Source of the DNA: JBBQIY01 sp964618405
GTDB lineage: Bacteria > Verrucomicrobiota > Kiritimatiellia > RFP12 > UBA3636
Reading direction: 5' to 3'
Length of the DNA: 16,439 bases
Assembly: GCA_964618405.1 (NCBI GenBank)
Contig: CAZUAY010000056.1
Coordinates: 1-16,439, forward strand
Under the pieces are notes generated by a model that saw only the letters and a list, made by a program, of their open reading frames with translations, was not told the DNA's origin and searched no databases. Shown piece by piece: positions 1-7,460 of the stretch; within the stretch, counting starts at the first letter, position 1; each line of letters begins with the position of its first letter. Made by a program: the position numbers and the translations under genes.

Positions 1-12
1 GCCCCCTGTGCC

Positions 13-23
13 TGACCGATTAC
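13..23 (+). repeat. Copy of the TGACCGATTAC motif upstream of ychF
   Basis: The 11-mer TGACCGATTAC is seen here. It occurs again at 16381-16391 and, inverted, at 15882-15892, where it forms the outermost arms of the nested palindrome at the right end of the window. Three exact copies of an 11-mer in 16 kb are very unlikely by chance, so this is probably the edge of another member of the same dispersed intergenic family. The rest of bases 1-112 holds an AT-rich leader and the ychF ribosome binding site. I see no convincing promoter there. Confidence 0.5.
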
Positions 24-112
24 GCGAAAATTACACTTTTTTGAGCTAATGTTCTTTCCAAAAAGGGCCGAATCGAGTAAGATCATCCGTTTACTTGAAC
101 CAAGGAGCATGA

Positions 113-1213
113 ATGGCCCTGAGCATCGGCATCGTCGGCTTACCCAACGTCGGCAAATCAACACTTTTTAACGCTCTGACGCGCACACAAAACGCTCAGT
201 CTGCTAACTATCCCTTTTGTACTATCGAACCCAATTTGGCAACGGTACCCGTTCCAGATGACCGGCTCCCGAGGCTGGCGGCCATCGCTCACCCCGAGCA
301 GATCATCTATGCGACGGCAGGGTTTGTCGATATCGCCGGTTTGGTCAAGGGTGCGAGCCGTGGCGAGGGCCTCGGCAATAAGTTCCTCGCCAATATTCGT
401 GAATGCGAGGCACTCATTCAAGTGGTGCGCTGTTTCCAGAATGCTGACGTTGTCCATGTGGAGGGTTCGATTGATTCGCTTCGCGACGTCAGCATCATTG
501 AAAACGAATTGCTGTTGGCCGATATGCAGAGTCTAGAGAAACGGGTCGAGCGATTATCAAAGATTGCCCGTTCTGACAAAGAGGCCCGAAAGGAACTTGA
601 TGCGGTTAAGCTATTGCAAAAACATATCGAAGATGGCTATCCGGTCAGAACGTTCCCAGGGCGCGACGCCGAAGCGATACAGGCGACCCTCCACGACATG
701 CGATTTCTCACCGACAAAAAAATTATTTACGTGGCCAACGTCGGAGAGCAGGATATCGCTGCAGACAATGACCTCGTGATCTCATTGCGGGAGTATGCAG
801 AGAAACAAGGCGCACTCTGCGTCAGAATTTGCGCAAGAATCGAAGAAGATATGGCCGGCCTTGCAGACAAAGAGCGTTCGGAATTTCTAGGCTCGTATGG
901 AATTATGGAGAGCGGGCTCGATATGATTGTACGCACGGGTTATGAAACACTCGGACTCATCAGCTTCCTAACGGCAGGTCCCAAAGAGGTCCGCGCTTGG
1001 ACAATCCACCGCGGTTGGAAAGCTCCCAAAGCCGCTAGTGTTATCCATACCGATTTTGAGCGAGGGTTCATTCGCGCCCAAGTTATTGCATTTAGCGACT
1101 ACATCCGCCACGGCGGCGAACAGCCTTGTAAAGCACTTGGGCTTGCGCGCATGGAAGGCAAGGAATACGAAGTTGCCGATGGTGATGTTGTTGAATTTCT
1201 CTTCAATGTCTAA
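113..1213 (+). CDS. ychF: Ribosome-binding ATPase YchF (OLA1/Obg family)
   Basis: YchF is a cytosolic P-loop NTPase of the TRAFAC/Obg family that prefers ATP and binds ribosomes; in E. coli it is linked to stress responses. The 366 residues match the usual family length of about 363. The G1/Walker A motif GLPNVGKST is at residues 9-17 and DIAGLVKGAS (G3) is at 73-82. The family-specific NxxE motif (NVGE, 209-212) replaces NKxD, which explains the ATP preference. A coiled-coil helical insert spans about 130-200, and a TGS domain fills about 283-366. AAGGAG lies 5 nt before the ATG at 113; an out-of-frame ATG at 109 is closer to the SD and cannot encode this protein. The downstream lptD-like gene starts at or across the stop codon, so the two are probably co-transcribed. 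Identification is very secure. Confidence 0.97.
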   Translation: MALSIGIVGLPNVGKSTLFNALTRTQNAQSANYPFCTIEPNLATVPVPDDRLPRLAAIAHPEQIIYATAGFVDIAGLVKGASRGEGLGNKFLANIRECEALIQVVRCFQNADVVHVEGSIDSLRDVSIIENELLLADMQSLEKRVERLSKIARSDKEARKELDAVKLLQKHIEDGYPVRTFPGRDAEAIQATLHDMRFLTDKKIIYVANVGEQDIAADNDLVISLREYAEKQGALCVRICARIEEDMAGLADKERSEFLGSYGIMESGLDMIVRTGYETLGLISFLTAGPKEVRAWTIHRGWKAPKAASVIHTDFERGFIRAQVIAFSDYIRHGGEQPCKALGLARMEGKEYEVADGDVVEFLFNV

Positions 1214-1226
1214 TAGAGTTGCATCA

Positions 1227-3476
1227 ATGGAGATAGCTTCTTTGAAAACAAAAAAACACAGTTTTTCAACAATGAAAACAATCTGCCTTGCACTAGTCGC
1301 CGCCTTTTCATTTAGGCTCGAAGTCGTCGCCGCACTGCCAAAGTTCACCACCGACTTCGGAACCGGAAGCGACAAGACCGAGGTGATGGCGGATAAGGCC
1401 GACTATGAACTTGACTCGGGCTGGGTTACTTTCTCTGGTAATGTAGCGATACGTTACCAAGGGATAGAATTACGAGCCAAACAAATCCGATACAACAATA
1501 AAACCGGCGATGCACAAGCGAAAGATGGCGTAATCCTTGCGGGAAGCGATGGCAGCATCTGGCACGGGGATGAGCTGGAAATCAACATCAAAAAAACGGC
1601 GGGAAAAGCCAAAGGCATTGATATCTTCAGTAAGCCCTTCCGAATCATGGCCGAGTCGGGCGCAATCACGGAAGACAAAACCTACCTCGTGAATAATGCT
1701 ATCGTCTCGACCTGCACGAACGCACCCGGACACTTCCACTACCAGCTTAAAGCGAAACGTCTCCGAGTTCGCCCTGATGACGACATCACCGCATGGGGTG
1801 TCGTTCCGTCCGTGTTTGGTTTTCCATTCTTTTATTTTCCTTACTTTTGGAAAGATCTCAGTCGCCATTACGGTTTCCGCTTCGAACCGGGATACCAAAG
1901 CTCATGGGGACCTTATCTACTCAGCTCCTACAAGCTTCCTCTCTATTGGAACAAAAAAACGCAAACTTTTTTCGACTCGAAGACAAGCCTGGACTATCGC
2001 TATAAGCGAGGTTATGCATACGGGGAAAAACTTACGTGGAGCGCGCAAGATGAATCCAAGGGCTGGTTCTCTGCGTACTACCTCAGTGATGAAGATCTCC
2101 CCAAATCCGTGGAAGATCCAGAACGCTACCGACTGCGTCTCAATCACAGCTGGAATGTCACAGAACGCGATCAGTTGCTGCTTCAAGGCGTTTACGTCAG
2201 CGATGATCTGTTCATGAAGAATTTCTTTGAGGATGAATATCGGTCAATGAATCAGCCCGATAACTATTTTTCCTACACACATCTTGAAGATAATTATAGC
2301 TACGGTATGATCGGTCGCGTACGGCTAAACGACTTCTACACACAAGTCGAACGCCTCCCAGAAGCTTGGTTCAACCTAAATTCACTCGAACTCGGTGAAA
2401 GCGGAATTTACATTGAAAATTCAACCGCAGCAAGCTATTTGAATAAGGAGTTTGATGAACGCTTTGATCCCCTCCCAGAAAATTATGACGTCTTCCGATT
2501 TGATACCGACACGAGGCTTACAAGACCCTTTAAATCCTTCGGTTTTCTCAATGTCATTCCTCGAGCAGGTTACCGTGCAACCTACTATTCTAAAACGCTA
2601 GAGAAAATTATCAGTACAACGTCACAAACTGTTATTACCACAAACGCGTACGGCACCGTCGAGATAGTCGATCAAACCACGAGTAGTACCGAGAATGTGG
2701 AAGCCGACGCCGACATGCGCTCGGTTTTAGAATTTGGAACTGAGATATCATTCAAATCATACGGGCTTTGGCAGGACGCGCCCGGGAACATTTGGCGCCA
2801 CGTTATAGAGCCTTATGCGAATTACACCTATATTCCTGAGCCCGATATCGTGCCTTCGCAACTCTACCAGTTTGATAAAATCGATGAAATTGATCGCAAA
2901 AACTCTGTTCGGCTCGGTGTCCGGAATCGCTGGCAGATCAAACCGGTTGGCGGCAAGAGAACGTACGAACGAATTTACGTGGACTTCTACACCGATGTTA
3001 ATCTGGATCCGCAAGACGATGAGGACAACATCGAATTCCTTTATCTGGACACAAGATACAGCCCTAATTCGTGGCTTCGCGTTGATTTTGAATCCGTTTA
3101 CGATGTCGATCTCTCGGAGGTGAACACCTCGTCCTTCCGACTTGTCGCCTGGCATCAGATTTTCAGTACTGACTTCGAATATCGCTATCGCGTGAATGAA
3201 AGTAGCCTTCTCCTCGGTAGTCTGACTTGGCACGTGAACAGCGAATGGAGTGTCAACGGATTTGGACGATATGAATTCGAAACCTCTCAGGTCGAAGAAA
3301 TTGGATCATGGCTTGAACGCCGGTACGATTGCATTGCATTCCGATTATATGCAAGCGTTGCTCCAGGATACATCAACGCTCAGGGCTTCGGCGAAGAAGA
3401 CGACTATAAAGTTTCCCTTCTCGTCTGGCTTACCGACTTCACGCCAGACCGCATCCGCGAGCGAGACTCACGCTAA
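1227..3476 (+). CDS. lptD: LptD-like LPS-assembly outer membrane protein (OstA family)
   Basis: This is probably the outer-membrane beta-barrel that inserts lipopolysaccharide into the outer leaflet. From the start used here (749 aa) there is a signal peptide ending near VVAA/LPKF (about residue 36). An OstA/LptA-like periplasmic beta-jellyroll follows at about 51-135 (KADYELDSGWVTFSGNV, QGIELRAKQIRYN). A family-typical junction (residues 160-210, STCTNAPGHFHYQL then FGFPFFYFPYF) leads into a long alternating aromatic beta-barrel. The start is uncertain. ATG 1206 overlaps the ychF stop, ATG 1227 has a weak SD, TTG 1242 has GGAG 9 nt upstream, and ATG 1272 gives the most compact signal peptide (MKTICLALVAAF) but has no SD. 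The open frame continues upstream inside ychF, and that part is not coding. The lptD symbol rests on family resemblance. A divergent OstA-like barrel that is not the essential LptD is possible. Confidence 0.8.
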   Translation: MEIASLKTKKHSFSTMKTICLALVAAFSFRLEVVAALPKFTTDFGTGSDKTEVMADKADYELDSGWVTFSGNVAIRYQGIELRAKQIRYNNKTGDAQAKDGVILAGSDGSIWHGDELEINIKKTAGKAKGIDIFSKPFRIMAESGAITEDKTYLVNNAIVSTCTNAPGHFHYQLKAKRLRVRPDDDITAWGVVPSVFGFPFFYFPYFWKDLSRHYGFRFEPGYQSSWGPYLLSSYKLPLYWNKKTQTFFDSKTSLDYRYKRGYAYGEKLTWSAQDESKGWFSAYYLSDEDLPKSVEDPERYRLRLNHSWNVTERDQLLLQGVYVSDDLFMKNFFEDEYRSMNQPDNYFSYTHLEDNYSYGMIGRVRLNDFYTQVERLPEAWFNLNSLELGESGIYIENSTAASYLNKEFDERFDPLPENYDVFRFDTDTRLTRPFKSFGFLNVIPRAGYRATYYSKTLEKIISTTSQTVITTNAYGTVEIVDQTTSSTENVEADADMRSVLEFGTEISFKSYGLWQDAPGNIWRHVIEPYANYTYIPEPDIVPSQLYQFDKIDEIDRKNSVRLGVRNRWQIKPVGGKRTYERIYVDFYTDVNLDPQDDEDNIEFLYLDTRYSPNSWLRVDFESVYDVDLSEVNTSSFRLVAWHQIFSTDFEYRYRVNESSLLLGSLTWHVNSEWSVNGFGRYEFETSQVEEIGSWLERRYDCIAFRLYASVAPGYINAQGFGEEDDYKVSLLVWLTDFTPDRIRERDSR

Positions 3477-3509
3477 TCATAACAACACGAATACAATAAG
3501 AGACCATTT

Positions 3510-4880
3510 ATGCCTTCACACAAAACGCACTTTTCTATCGTGGCCTTTCTTGCTATGGCCACAACCGTTACTTTCGGCGCCTCGTGGGAGGATCCAGCCC
3601 CAGCCCAAGTTCGAACGGTAGCGCCAGCTACACGTGTCTATGAAAAGCCCGCAACGCAACGCAACAACTATCAAACACCAACGCAACGCAACAANNNNNN
3701 NNNNNNNNNNNNNNNNNNNNNNNNNNNNNNNNNNNNNNNNNNNNNNNNNNNNNNNNNNNNNNNNNNNNNNNNNNNNNNNNNNNNNNNNNNNNNNCCAACG
3801 CAACGCAACAATTATCAGGCGCCAACGCAACGCAACAACTATCAGGCGCCAACGCAACGCAACAGTTATCAGGCACCAGCGCAACCCAGCAACTACCGAG
3901 CACCAGCGCAACGCAACAGTTATCAGGCACCAGCGCAACCCAGCAACTACCGAGCACCAGCGCAACGCAACAGTTATCAGGCACCTGCGCCGCAACCCAG
4001 CAAGCACCAAGCACCAGCGCAACGCCAACGCGACGACAATCTCGAATCAGCGCGACACACCGACTATCCATCATACGACTTCGAAGATCTGTATTCACAG
4101 CATCTCGATGCCAACGTGCGGCATGTATACTCCTTCGGCGGTGCCTATACGGCAGAGACCGCTTTCGGTCCCTTCGGCGTTACCGATATTGCAGAAGGCA
4201 ACCTTGAATTGCGCCTTTTTAAATTTGATGAGTTTCTCGGAGGAAGCATTGATGCATGGATGGGAGCACACCTGATATACTTTATCGAAAACCCAGCGAT
4301 GGAAGCGCTCCCCGATGCTCTGCTCGACTCCCAATTCGATATCGGACAAAACTGGCGCTTTGAAAACGGATGGTCCACCGAAATTCGCGTGGCTCCTGGC
4401 ATTTACTCCGATATCACATCGCCGGCTTTTAGCATACCCACAACGCTCAACTTTTATTTTGCCGTCAATCCAGAGTTAAGCCTACAACTCGGTGGAACGT
4501 TCCGGCCAAGCTGGGATATTCCCTTTATCCCGAATGTCGGTATCGCCTGGCAACCCGCCGATATATTCCGACTTGAAGCCATGATACCCAAAAGTAAAGT
4601 GGTGCTTTTTCCTGAACATGTGTTCTCTTTCTTTGGCACGTATGAGTGGCGCAATGTCACCTACGCTCTTGCTGGCGATGATGGGCAACCCGACGCGCTC
4701 ACTCTCGACGACATGCTCGTCACCGCTGGCATGGCCTTATGTCCATTTGGAGACTACACCATCACGGGTGAATACGGCATCTTTATCAGCCGTGAAATGT
4801 CCGCCGATGTTGCTGAAAACGAAGCGTTTAACCTCTCCAAAGAATCGTTTATTCGTATCATGCTCAAGGGCAGCTTTTAG
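3510..4880 (+). CDS. Secreted, probable outer-membrane beta-barrel protein with Q/N/P-rich tandem repeat (contains assembly gap)
   Basis: I do not recognise a named gene. The product starts with a signal peptide (about residues 1-24, hydrophobic FSIVAFLAMATTVTFGA). A low-complexity region of 9-residue units of the type PTQRNNYQA or PAQPSNYRA follows, at about 48-175. A short acidic linker leads to about 260 residues of alternating, aromatic-rich strands (NFYFAVNPELSLQLGG, VFSFFGTYEWRNVTYAL) ending ...FIRIMLKGSF. A terminal Phe is typical of BAM-recognised barrels. The C-terminal part resembles small barrel families of unknown function found in Verrucomicrobia and Planctomycetes (DUF6268-like); that match is by eye only. 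One hundred N interrupt the repeat, so the true length is unknown, although the frame is kept. It lies 33 bp after the lptD-like gene and 23 bp before the eboE-like gene, so these are probably one transcript. The repeat may span periplasm or cell wall; that is inference. Confidence 0.72.
   Translation: MPSHKTHFSIVAFLAMATTVTFGASWEDPAPAQVRTVAPATRVYEKPATQRNNYQTPTQRNXXXXXXXXXXXXXXXXXXXXXXXXXXXXXXXXXXPTQRNNYQAPTQRNNYQAPTQRNSYQAPAQPSNYRAPAQRNSYQAPAQPSNYRAPAQRNSYQAPAPQPSKHQAPAQRQRDDNLESARHTDYPSYDFEDLYSQHLDANVRHVYSFGGAYTAETAFGPFGVTDIAEGNLELRLFKFDEFLGGSIDAWMGAHLIYFIENPAMEALPDALLDSQFDIGQNWRFENGWSTEIRVAPGIYSDITSPAFSIPTTLNFYFAVNPELSLQLGGTFRPSWDIPFIPNVGIAWQPADIFRLEAMIPKSKVVLFPEHVFSFFGTYEWRNVTYALAGDDGQPDALTLDDMLVTAGMALCPFGDYTITGEYGIFISREMSADVAENEAFNLSKESFIRIMLKGSF
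3654..4025 (+). repeat. 27-bp coding tandem repeat with 54-bp higher-order unit
   Basis: In-frame 27-bp units encode (P)(T/A)Q(R/P)(N/S)(N/S)Y(Q/R)(A/T). About two units lie before the N run and eight lie after it, the last one a degenerate 10-codon version. Bases 3871-3924 and 3925-3978 are an identical 54-bp pair, each holding one PAQPSNYRA and one PAQRNSYQA unit, which points to recent duplication of a two-unit block. Units next to the gap are nearly identical and those toward the barrel diverge. That gradient is typical of arrays that change copy number by slippage or unequal exchange. There is no spacer diversity, so this is not a CRISPR. Confidence 0.9.
3695..3794. other. Assembly gap of 100 N inside the tandem repeat
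   Basis: Exactly 100 N are present, the conventional placeholder for a gap of unknown size. The left flank stops 17 bases into a 27-bp unit and the right flank begins at a unit boundary. A regular array would therefore be missing 10+27n bases (for example 91 or 118), which 100 is not. Both 100 and 10+27n equal 1 modulo 3, so the frame appears intact across the placeholder. Confidence 0.97.
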
Positions 4881-4903
4881 TCGCTGCCGAAGGAGAGGGA
4901 ACC

Positions 4904-6037
4904 ATGCTGACCTACTGCATGAACGTCCATCCAGGTGAAGTCCTCGACGACCAGATCCGAAACATCGAGCACCTCGCAACAGATGTCGCTCGACGTTACC
5001 GAATCCAACAGGGTCTCTCGTCACGCCACCCCTTTGGACTAGGCCTACGCTTCGGTCATGCCGCCGCATCTGAATTCGTCGCCTCACCAGTGGCACAGTC
5101 GAGACTCTGCCACATTATTGCGAAGCATGCGTTGGTGCCGTTTACCATGAACGCTTTCCCCTTCGGCGTCTTCCACGGCTCCCCTGTGAAGGAAGAGGTC
5201 TACCGTCCCACGTGGGCAGATCCGCGCCGCATCGTCTACACCGAAGATGCAGCACGTTCTCTCGCCCTGCTGATGCCCACTGGAATCGATTGTGGCAGTG
5301 TCTCTACGGCGCCGTTGAGCTACAAAACATTTGGAGAAGATTCTGATGCTGCCATTAAAAACGTCGTGAAGGCCTTGAGAAAAATTAAGGCGCTCCACGA
5401 ACAAACGGGTAAGCATATCATCCTTTCGATGGAACCTGAGCCCGGTTGTTTTCCAGAGACGACCGATGAAACGATCAACGTCATTCTGCAAATTAAAGAA
5501 ACGGGCGGTGCGACATTGGCATCCTACATTGGCGTTTGCTTTGATACCGCTCACCTCGCAATCCAATTTGAAAGTTTGGCAGAATCCGTCCGCAAATTCA
5601 CAGCCGCAGGAATTGCCATCGGGAAATGCCAACTCAGCGCTGCGCTAGAAGGCGACGACACACCCGAAGCCCGACAAGCTTTAGCGAAATACGCTGAAGG
5701 CACCTATCTTCACCAGACCATCCGTCAACACACCGATGGCAATCTTGATCGCTTTGGTGACCTCCCGGAAGCGCTTGCGTCTTCACCGTGTCATGGCGCT
5801 CGATTGCGAACGCATTTCCATGTACCGCTTTTCGAGAATGGCAACGCAACGCTCGGCACAACCGCTGCCGGCCTACACGATCCCGCCTTCATTCAAGCAC
5901 TTCGGAAAAACGGATGCAAGCAATTCGAAGTGGAAACCTACACCTGGGATGTCTGGCGGCAGTGTGCAGACTCTGCCACCGCCGTTCTCGAGGGCATCGT
6001 ACGCGAACTTGAGACCGCCTCTGAAATATTACTCTGA
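4904..6037 (+). CDS. eboE: EboE-like metabolite traffic protein (xylose-isomerase-type TIM barrel)
   Basis: The 377-residue product begins MLTYCMNVHPGE and continues with HPFGLGLRF (42-50), FTMNAFPFGVFHGSPVKEEVY (80-100), GSVSTAPLSYK (131-141) and LSMEPEPGC (174-182). These are hallmarks of EboE, the TIM-barrel member of the six-gene ebo cluster. That cluster is linked to moving cytosolic precursors to the periplasm. Likely metal or substrate ligands are E177/E179, D214 and H217 (CFDTAH), Q243, H304/H306 (THFHVPLF) and E342/E344 (EVETYTW). The catalysed reaction is unknown for the family. There is no transmembrane segment or signal peptide, so it should be cytosolic. A long purine-rich SD (AGGAGAGGGA, 4891-4900) fixes the start. 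The other ebo genes (eboA-D, eboF) are absent from the window. It sits directly after a secreted barrel gene. Family call is good; function here is inferred. Confidence 0.8.
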   Translation: MLTYCMNVHPGEVLDDQIRNIEHLATDVARRYRIQQGLSSRHPFGLGLRFGHAAASEFVASPVAQSRLCHIIAKHALVPFTMNAFPFGVFHGSPVKEEVYRPTWADPRRIVYTEDAARSLALLMPTGIDCGSVSTAPLSYKTFGEDSDAAIKNVVKALRKIKALHEQTGKHIILSMEPEPGCFPETTDETINVILQIKETGGATLASYIGVCFDTAHLAIQFESLAESVRKFTAAGIAIGKCQLSAALEGDDTPEARQALAKYAEGTYLHQTIRQHTDGNLDRFGDLPEALASSPCHGARLRTHFHVPLFENGNATLGTTAAGLHDPAFIQALRKNGCKQFEVETYTWDVWRQCADSATAVLEGIVRELETASEILL

Positions 6038-6046
6038 AATATTACT
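6021..6046 (+). repeat. 13-bp tandem duplication spanning the eboE stop
   Basis: CTGAAATATTACT occurs twice in immediate succession, at 6021-6033 and 6034-6046. The stop codon TGA of the eboE-like gene (6035-6037) lies in the second copy. The same bases in the first copy are read in another frame. The duplication may therefore have arisen recently at the gene's 3' end and may define where the protein terminates. Confidence 0.85.
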
Positions 6047-6066
6047 TGCGTTTTTCTAAGTAATAT
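6039..6066 (+). terminator. AT-rich stem-loop between eboE and trpB
   Basis: ATATTACTT (6039-6047) and AAGTAATAT (6058-6066) form a perfect 9-bp stem around a 10-nt loop, GCGTTTTTCT. The stem is AT-rich and is not followed directly by a T-run. It is at best a weak terminator or an RNA-processing or stability hairpin separating the eboE message from trpB. Confidence 0.35.
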
Positions 6067-6101
6067 GTTCTTATTGATAGAAACGTTTTTTAAGGAGTTT
6101 T

Positions 6102-7346
6102 ATGCCCAATTCGAACTACACAGACTATCTGCAACTGCAACCCGACCGAAGTGGTAATTATGGCCATTTTGGAGGAAGCTACATACCCGAAGATTTGAAA
6201 AAGGTCATGGATGGAATCCGAGATTCCTACGACATGATATCTCGATCAGCCGCCTTTATTTCGGAATTGCGGTCAATTCGCAAGCATTATCAGGGACGAC
6301 CCACACCCGTCTATCATGCCGAACGGCTTTCTAGCAAACTGGGCAACTGCCAAATTTATTTGAAGCGCGAAGACCTTAACCATACGGGAGCGCACAAACT
6401 CAACCACTGCATGGGCGAGGGACTTCTGGCAAAGTACATGGGAAAGAAGAAGATCATCGCCGAGACGGGAGCTGGGCAGCACGGTGTCGCCTTAGCTACT
6501 GCGGCCGCTTATTTTAATCTTGAATGCGATATCTACATGGGCGATGTGGATATTGTAAAGCAAGCGCCAAACGTCTCACGCATGAAACTATTGGGCGCTC
6601 GGGTTGTTCCCGTTTCGCACGGACTCAAAACACTCAAGGAAGCTGTCGATGCTTGTTTTGAAGGATATCTCAAGGATCCTGTCACGCAGTTGTACTGCAT
6701 TGGTTCGGTTGTCGGTCCGCACCCTTTCCCGATGATGGTCCGAGACTTCCAGCACATCGTCGGCGTCGAAGCCCGTGAACAGTACTTTGACATGGTGGGT
6801 GAAGATCCCGACATTGTTGCAGCTTGCGTCGGTGGCGGATCGAATGCAATGGGCATCTTCTCTGGCTTTCTCGATAGCCGAAGTGAGCTCCACGGGATCG
6901 AGCCGCTCGGGCGCGGTGAGAAGTTGGGCGATCATGCCGCCTCTCTGACCTACGGGAGCGAGGGTGTTATGCACGGCTTCAACAGCATTATGCTCAAGGA
7001 CGCACAAGGCGAACCCGCGCCAGTTTATTCTGTTGCCTCAGGCCTTGATTATCCATCAACAGGGCCCGAGCATTCCTACCTTCGCGAAATCGGTCGTTCC
7101 CAATACTTCACGATCGATGACAAGCATGCACTGGAGGCTTTCTACGTGCTTTCTAGAATCGAGGGCATTATCCCCGCGTTGGAGTCCTCTCATGCCGTTG
7201 CACACGCGATGCGCTTAGCTCGACAAAATGTTGGCAAGAAGCCGCTGTCAATTCTAGTCAATCTCTCGGGGCGTGGTGATAAGGACATGGACTACATCAT
7301 CGAAAATTACGGATACGGCGAGGAGTTTCTTAAAAACCTTCACTAA
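6102..7346 (+). CDS. trpB: Tryptophan synthase beta subunit (stand-alone trpB)
   Basis: TrpB is the PLP-dependent beta-replacement enzyme that joins indole and L-serine to give L-tryptophan in the cytosol. The 414 residues carry the PLP lysine K99 (HTGAHK), the catalytic ETGAGQHG (E121), the PLP-phosphate loop GGGSN (244-248), D316 in SGLDYPSTGPEH (Salmonella D305 equivalent), ESSHA (361-365) and LSGRGDKD (388-395). After the PLP lysine the sequence reads KLNHCMGEGLLAK instead of the common KTNQ or KINN form, a variant subgroup of TrpB. There is no trpA or other trp gene in the window. TrpA may be elsewhere, or the enzyme may use free indole. AAGGAG (6092-6097) lies 4 nt before the ATG, and a strong terminator follows the gene. 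The enzyme call is secure; whether it works with TrpA cannot be told here. Confidence 0.95.
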   Translation: MPNSNYTDYLQLQPDRSGNYGHFGGSYIPEDLKKVMDGIRDSYDMISRSAAFISELRSIRKHYQGRPTPVYHAERLSSKLGNCQIYLKREDLNHTGAHKLNHCMGEGLLAKYMGKKKIIAETGAGQHGVALATAAAYFNLECDIYMGDVDIVKQAPNVSRMKLLGARVVPVSHGLKTLKEAVDACFEGYLKDPVTQLYCIGSVVGPHPFPMMVRDFQHIVGVEAREQYFDMVGEDPDIVAACVGGGSNAMGIFSGFLDSRSELHGIEPLGRGEKLGDHAASLTYGSEGVMHGFNSIMLKDAQGEPAPVYSVASGLDYPSTGPEHSYLREIGRSQYFTIDDKHALEAFYVLSRIEGIIPALESSHAVAHAMRLARQNVGKKPLSILVNLSGRGDKDMDYIIENYGYGEEFLKNLH

Positions 7347-7372
7347 AAGAGTTCTGATTTCAACCCTTCCCG

Positions 7373-7408
7373 AAAAAGACGCCTCTGTGTTTCAGAGGCG
7401 TCTTTTTT
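7373..7408. terminator. Bidirectional intrinsic terminator
   Basis: AAAAAGACGCCTCTG (7373-7387) and CAGAGGCGTCTTTTT (7393-7407) form a perfect 15-bp stem closed by a 5-nt loop, TGTTT. On the + strand it ends in six T, and on the minus strand the A-run becomes five U. It lies 27 bp after trpB and 53 bp past the stop of the convergent lptF/G gene, so it can end both transcripts. Confidence 0.93.
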
Positions 7409-7460
7409 AGGCTCAGAGGATTGCAGCCGAAGCGGTTCCTGCGTGCAAGGTAATCGCACA

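Noticed and set aside
1038..1226. N-terminal extension of the lptD-like frame inside ychF
   Set aside because: It lies wholly within the well-supported ychF gene in another frame and precedes the signal peptide.
3654..4025. Possible CRISPR array
   Set aside because: The units are contiguous and in-frame codons of a secreted protein, there are no unique spacers, and no cas genes are present.
3516..4098. Long minus-strand open frames across the repeat and N run (Cys/Val/Ala/Leu/Trp-rich)
   Set aside because: They are antisense shadows of the 27-bp repeat, lack start signals and family resemblance, and depend on the placeholder N.
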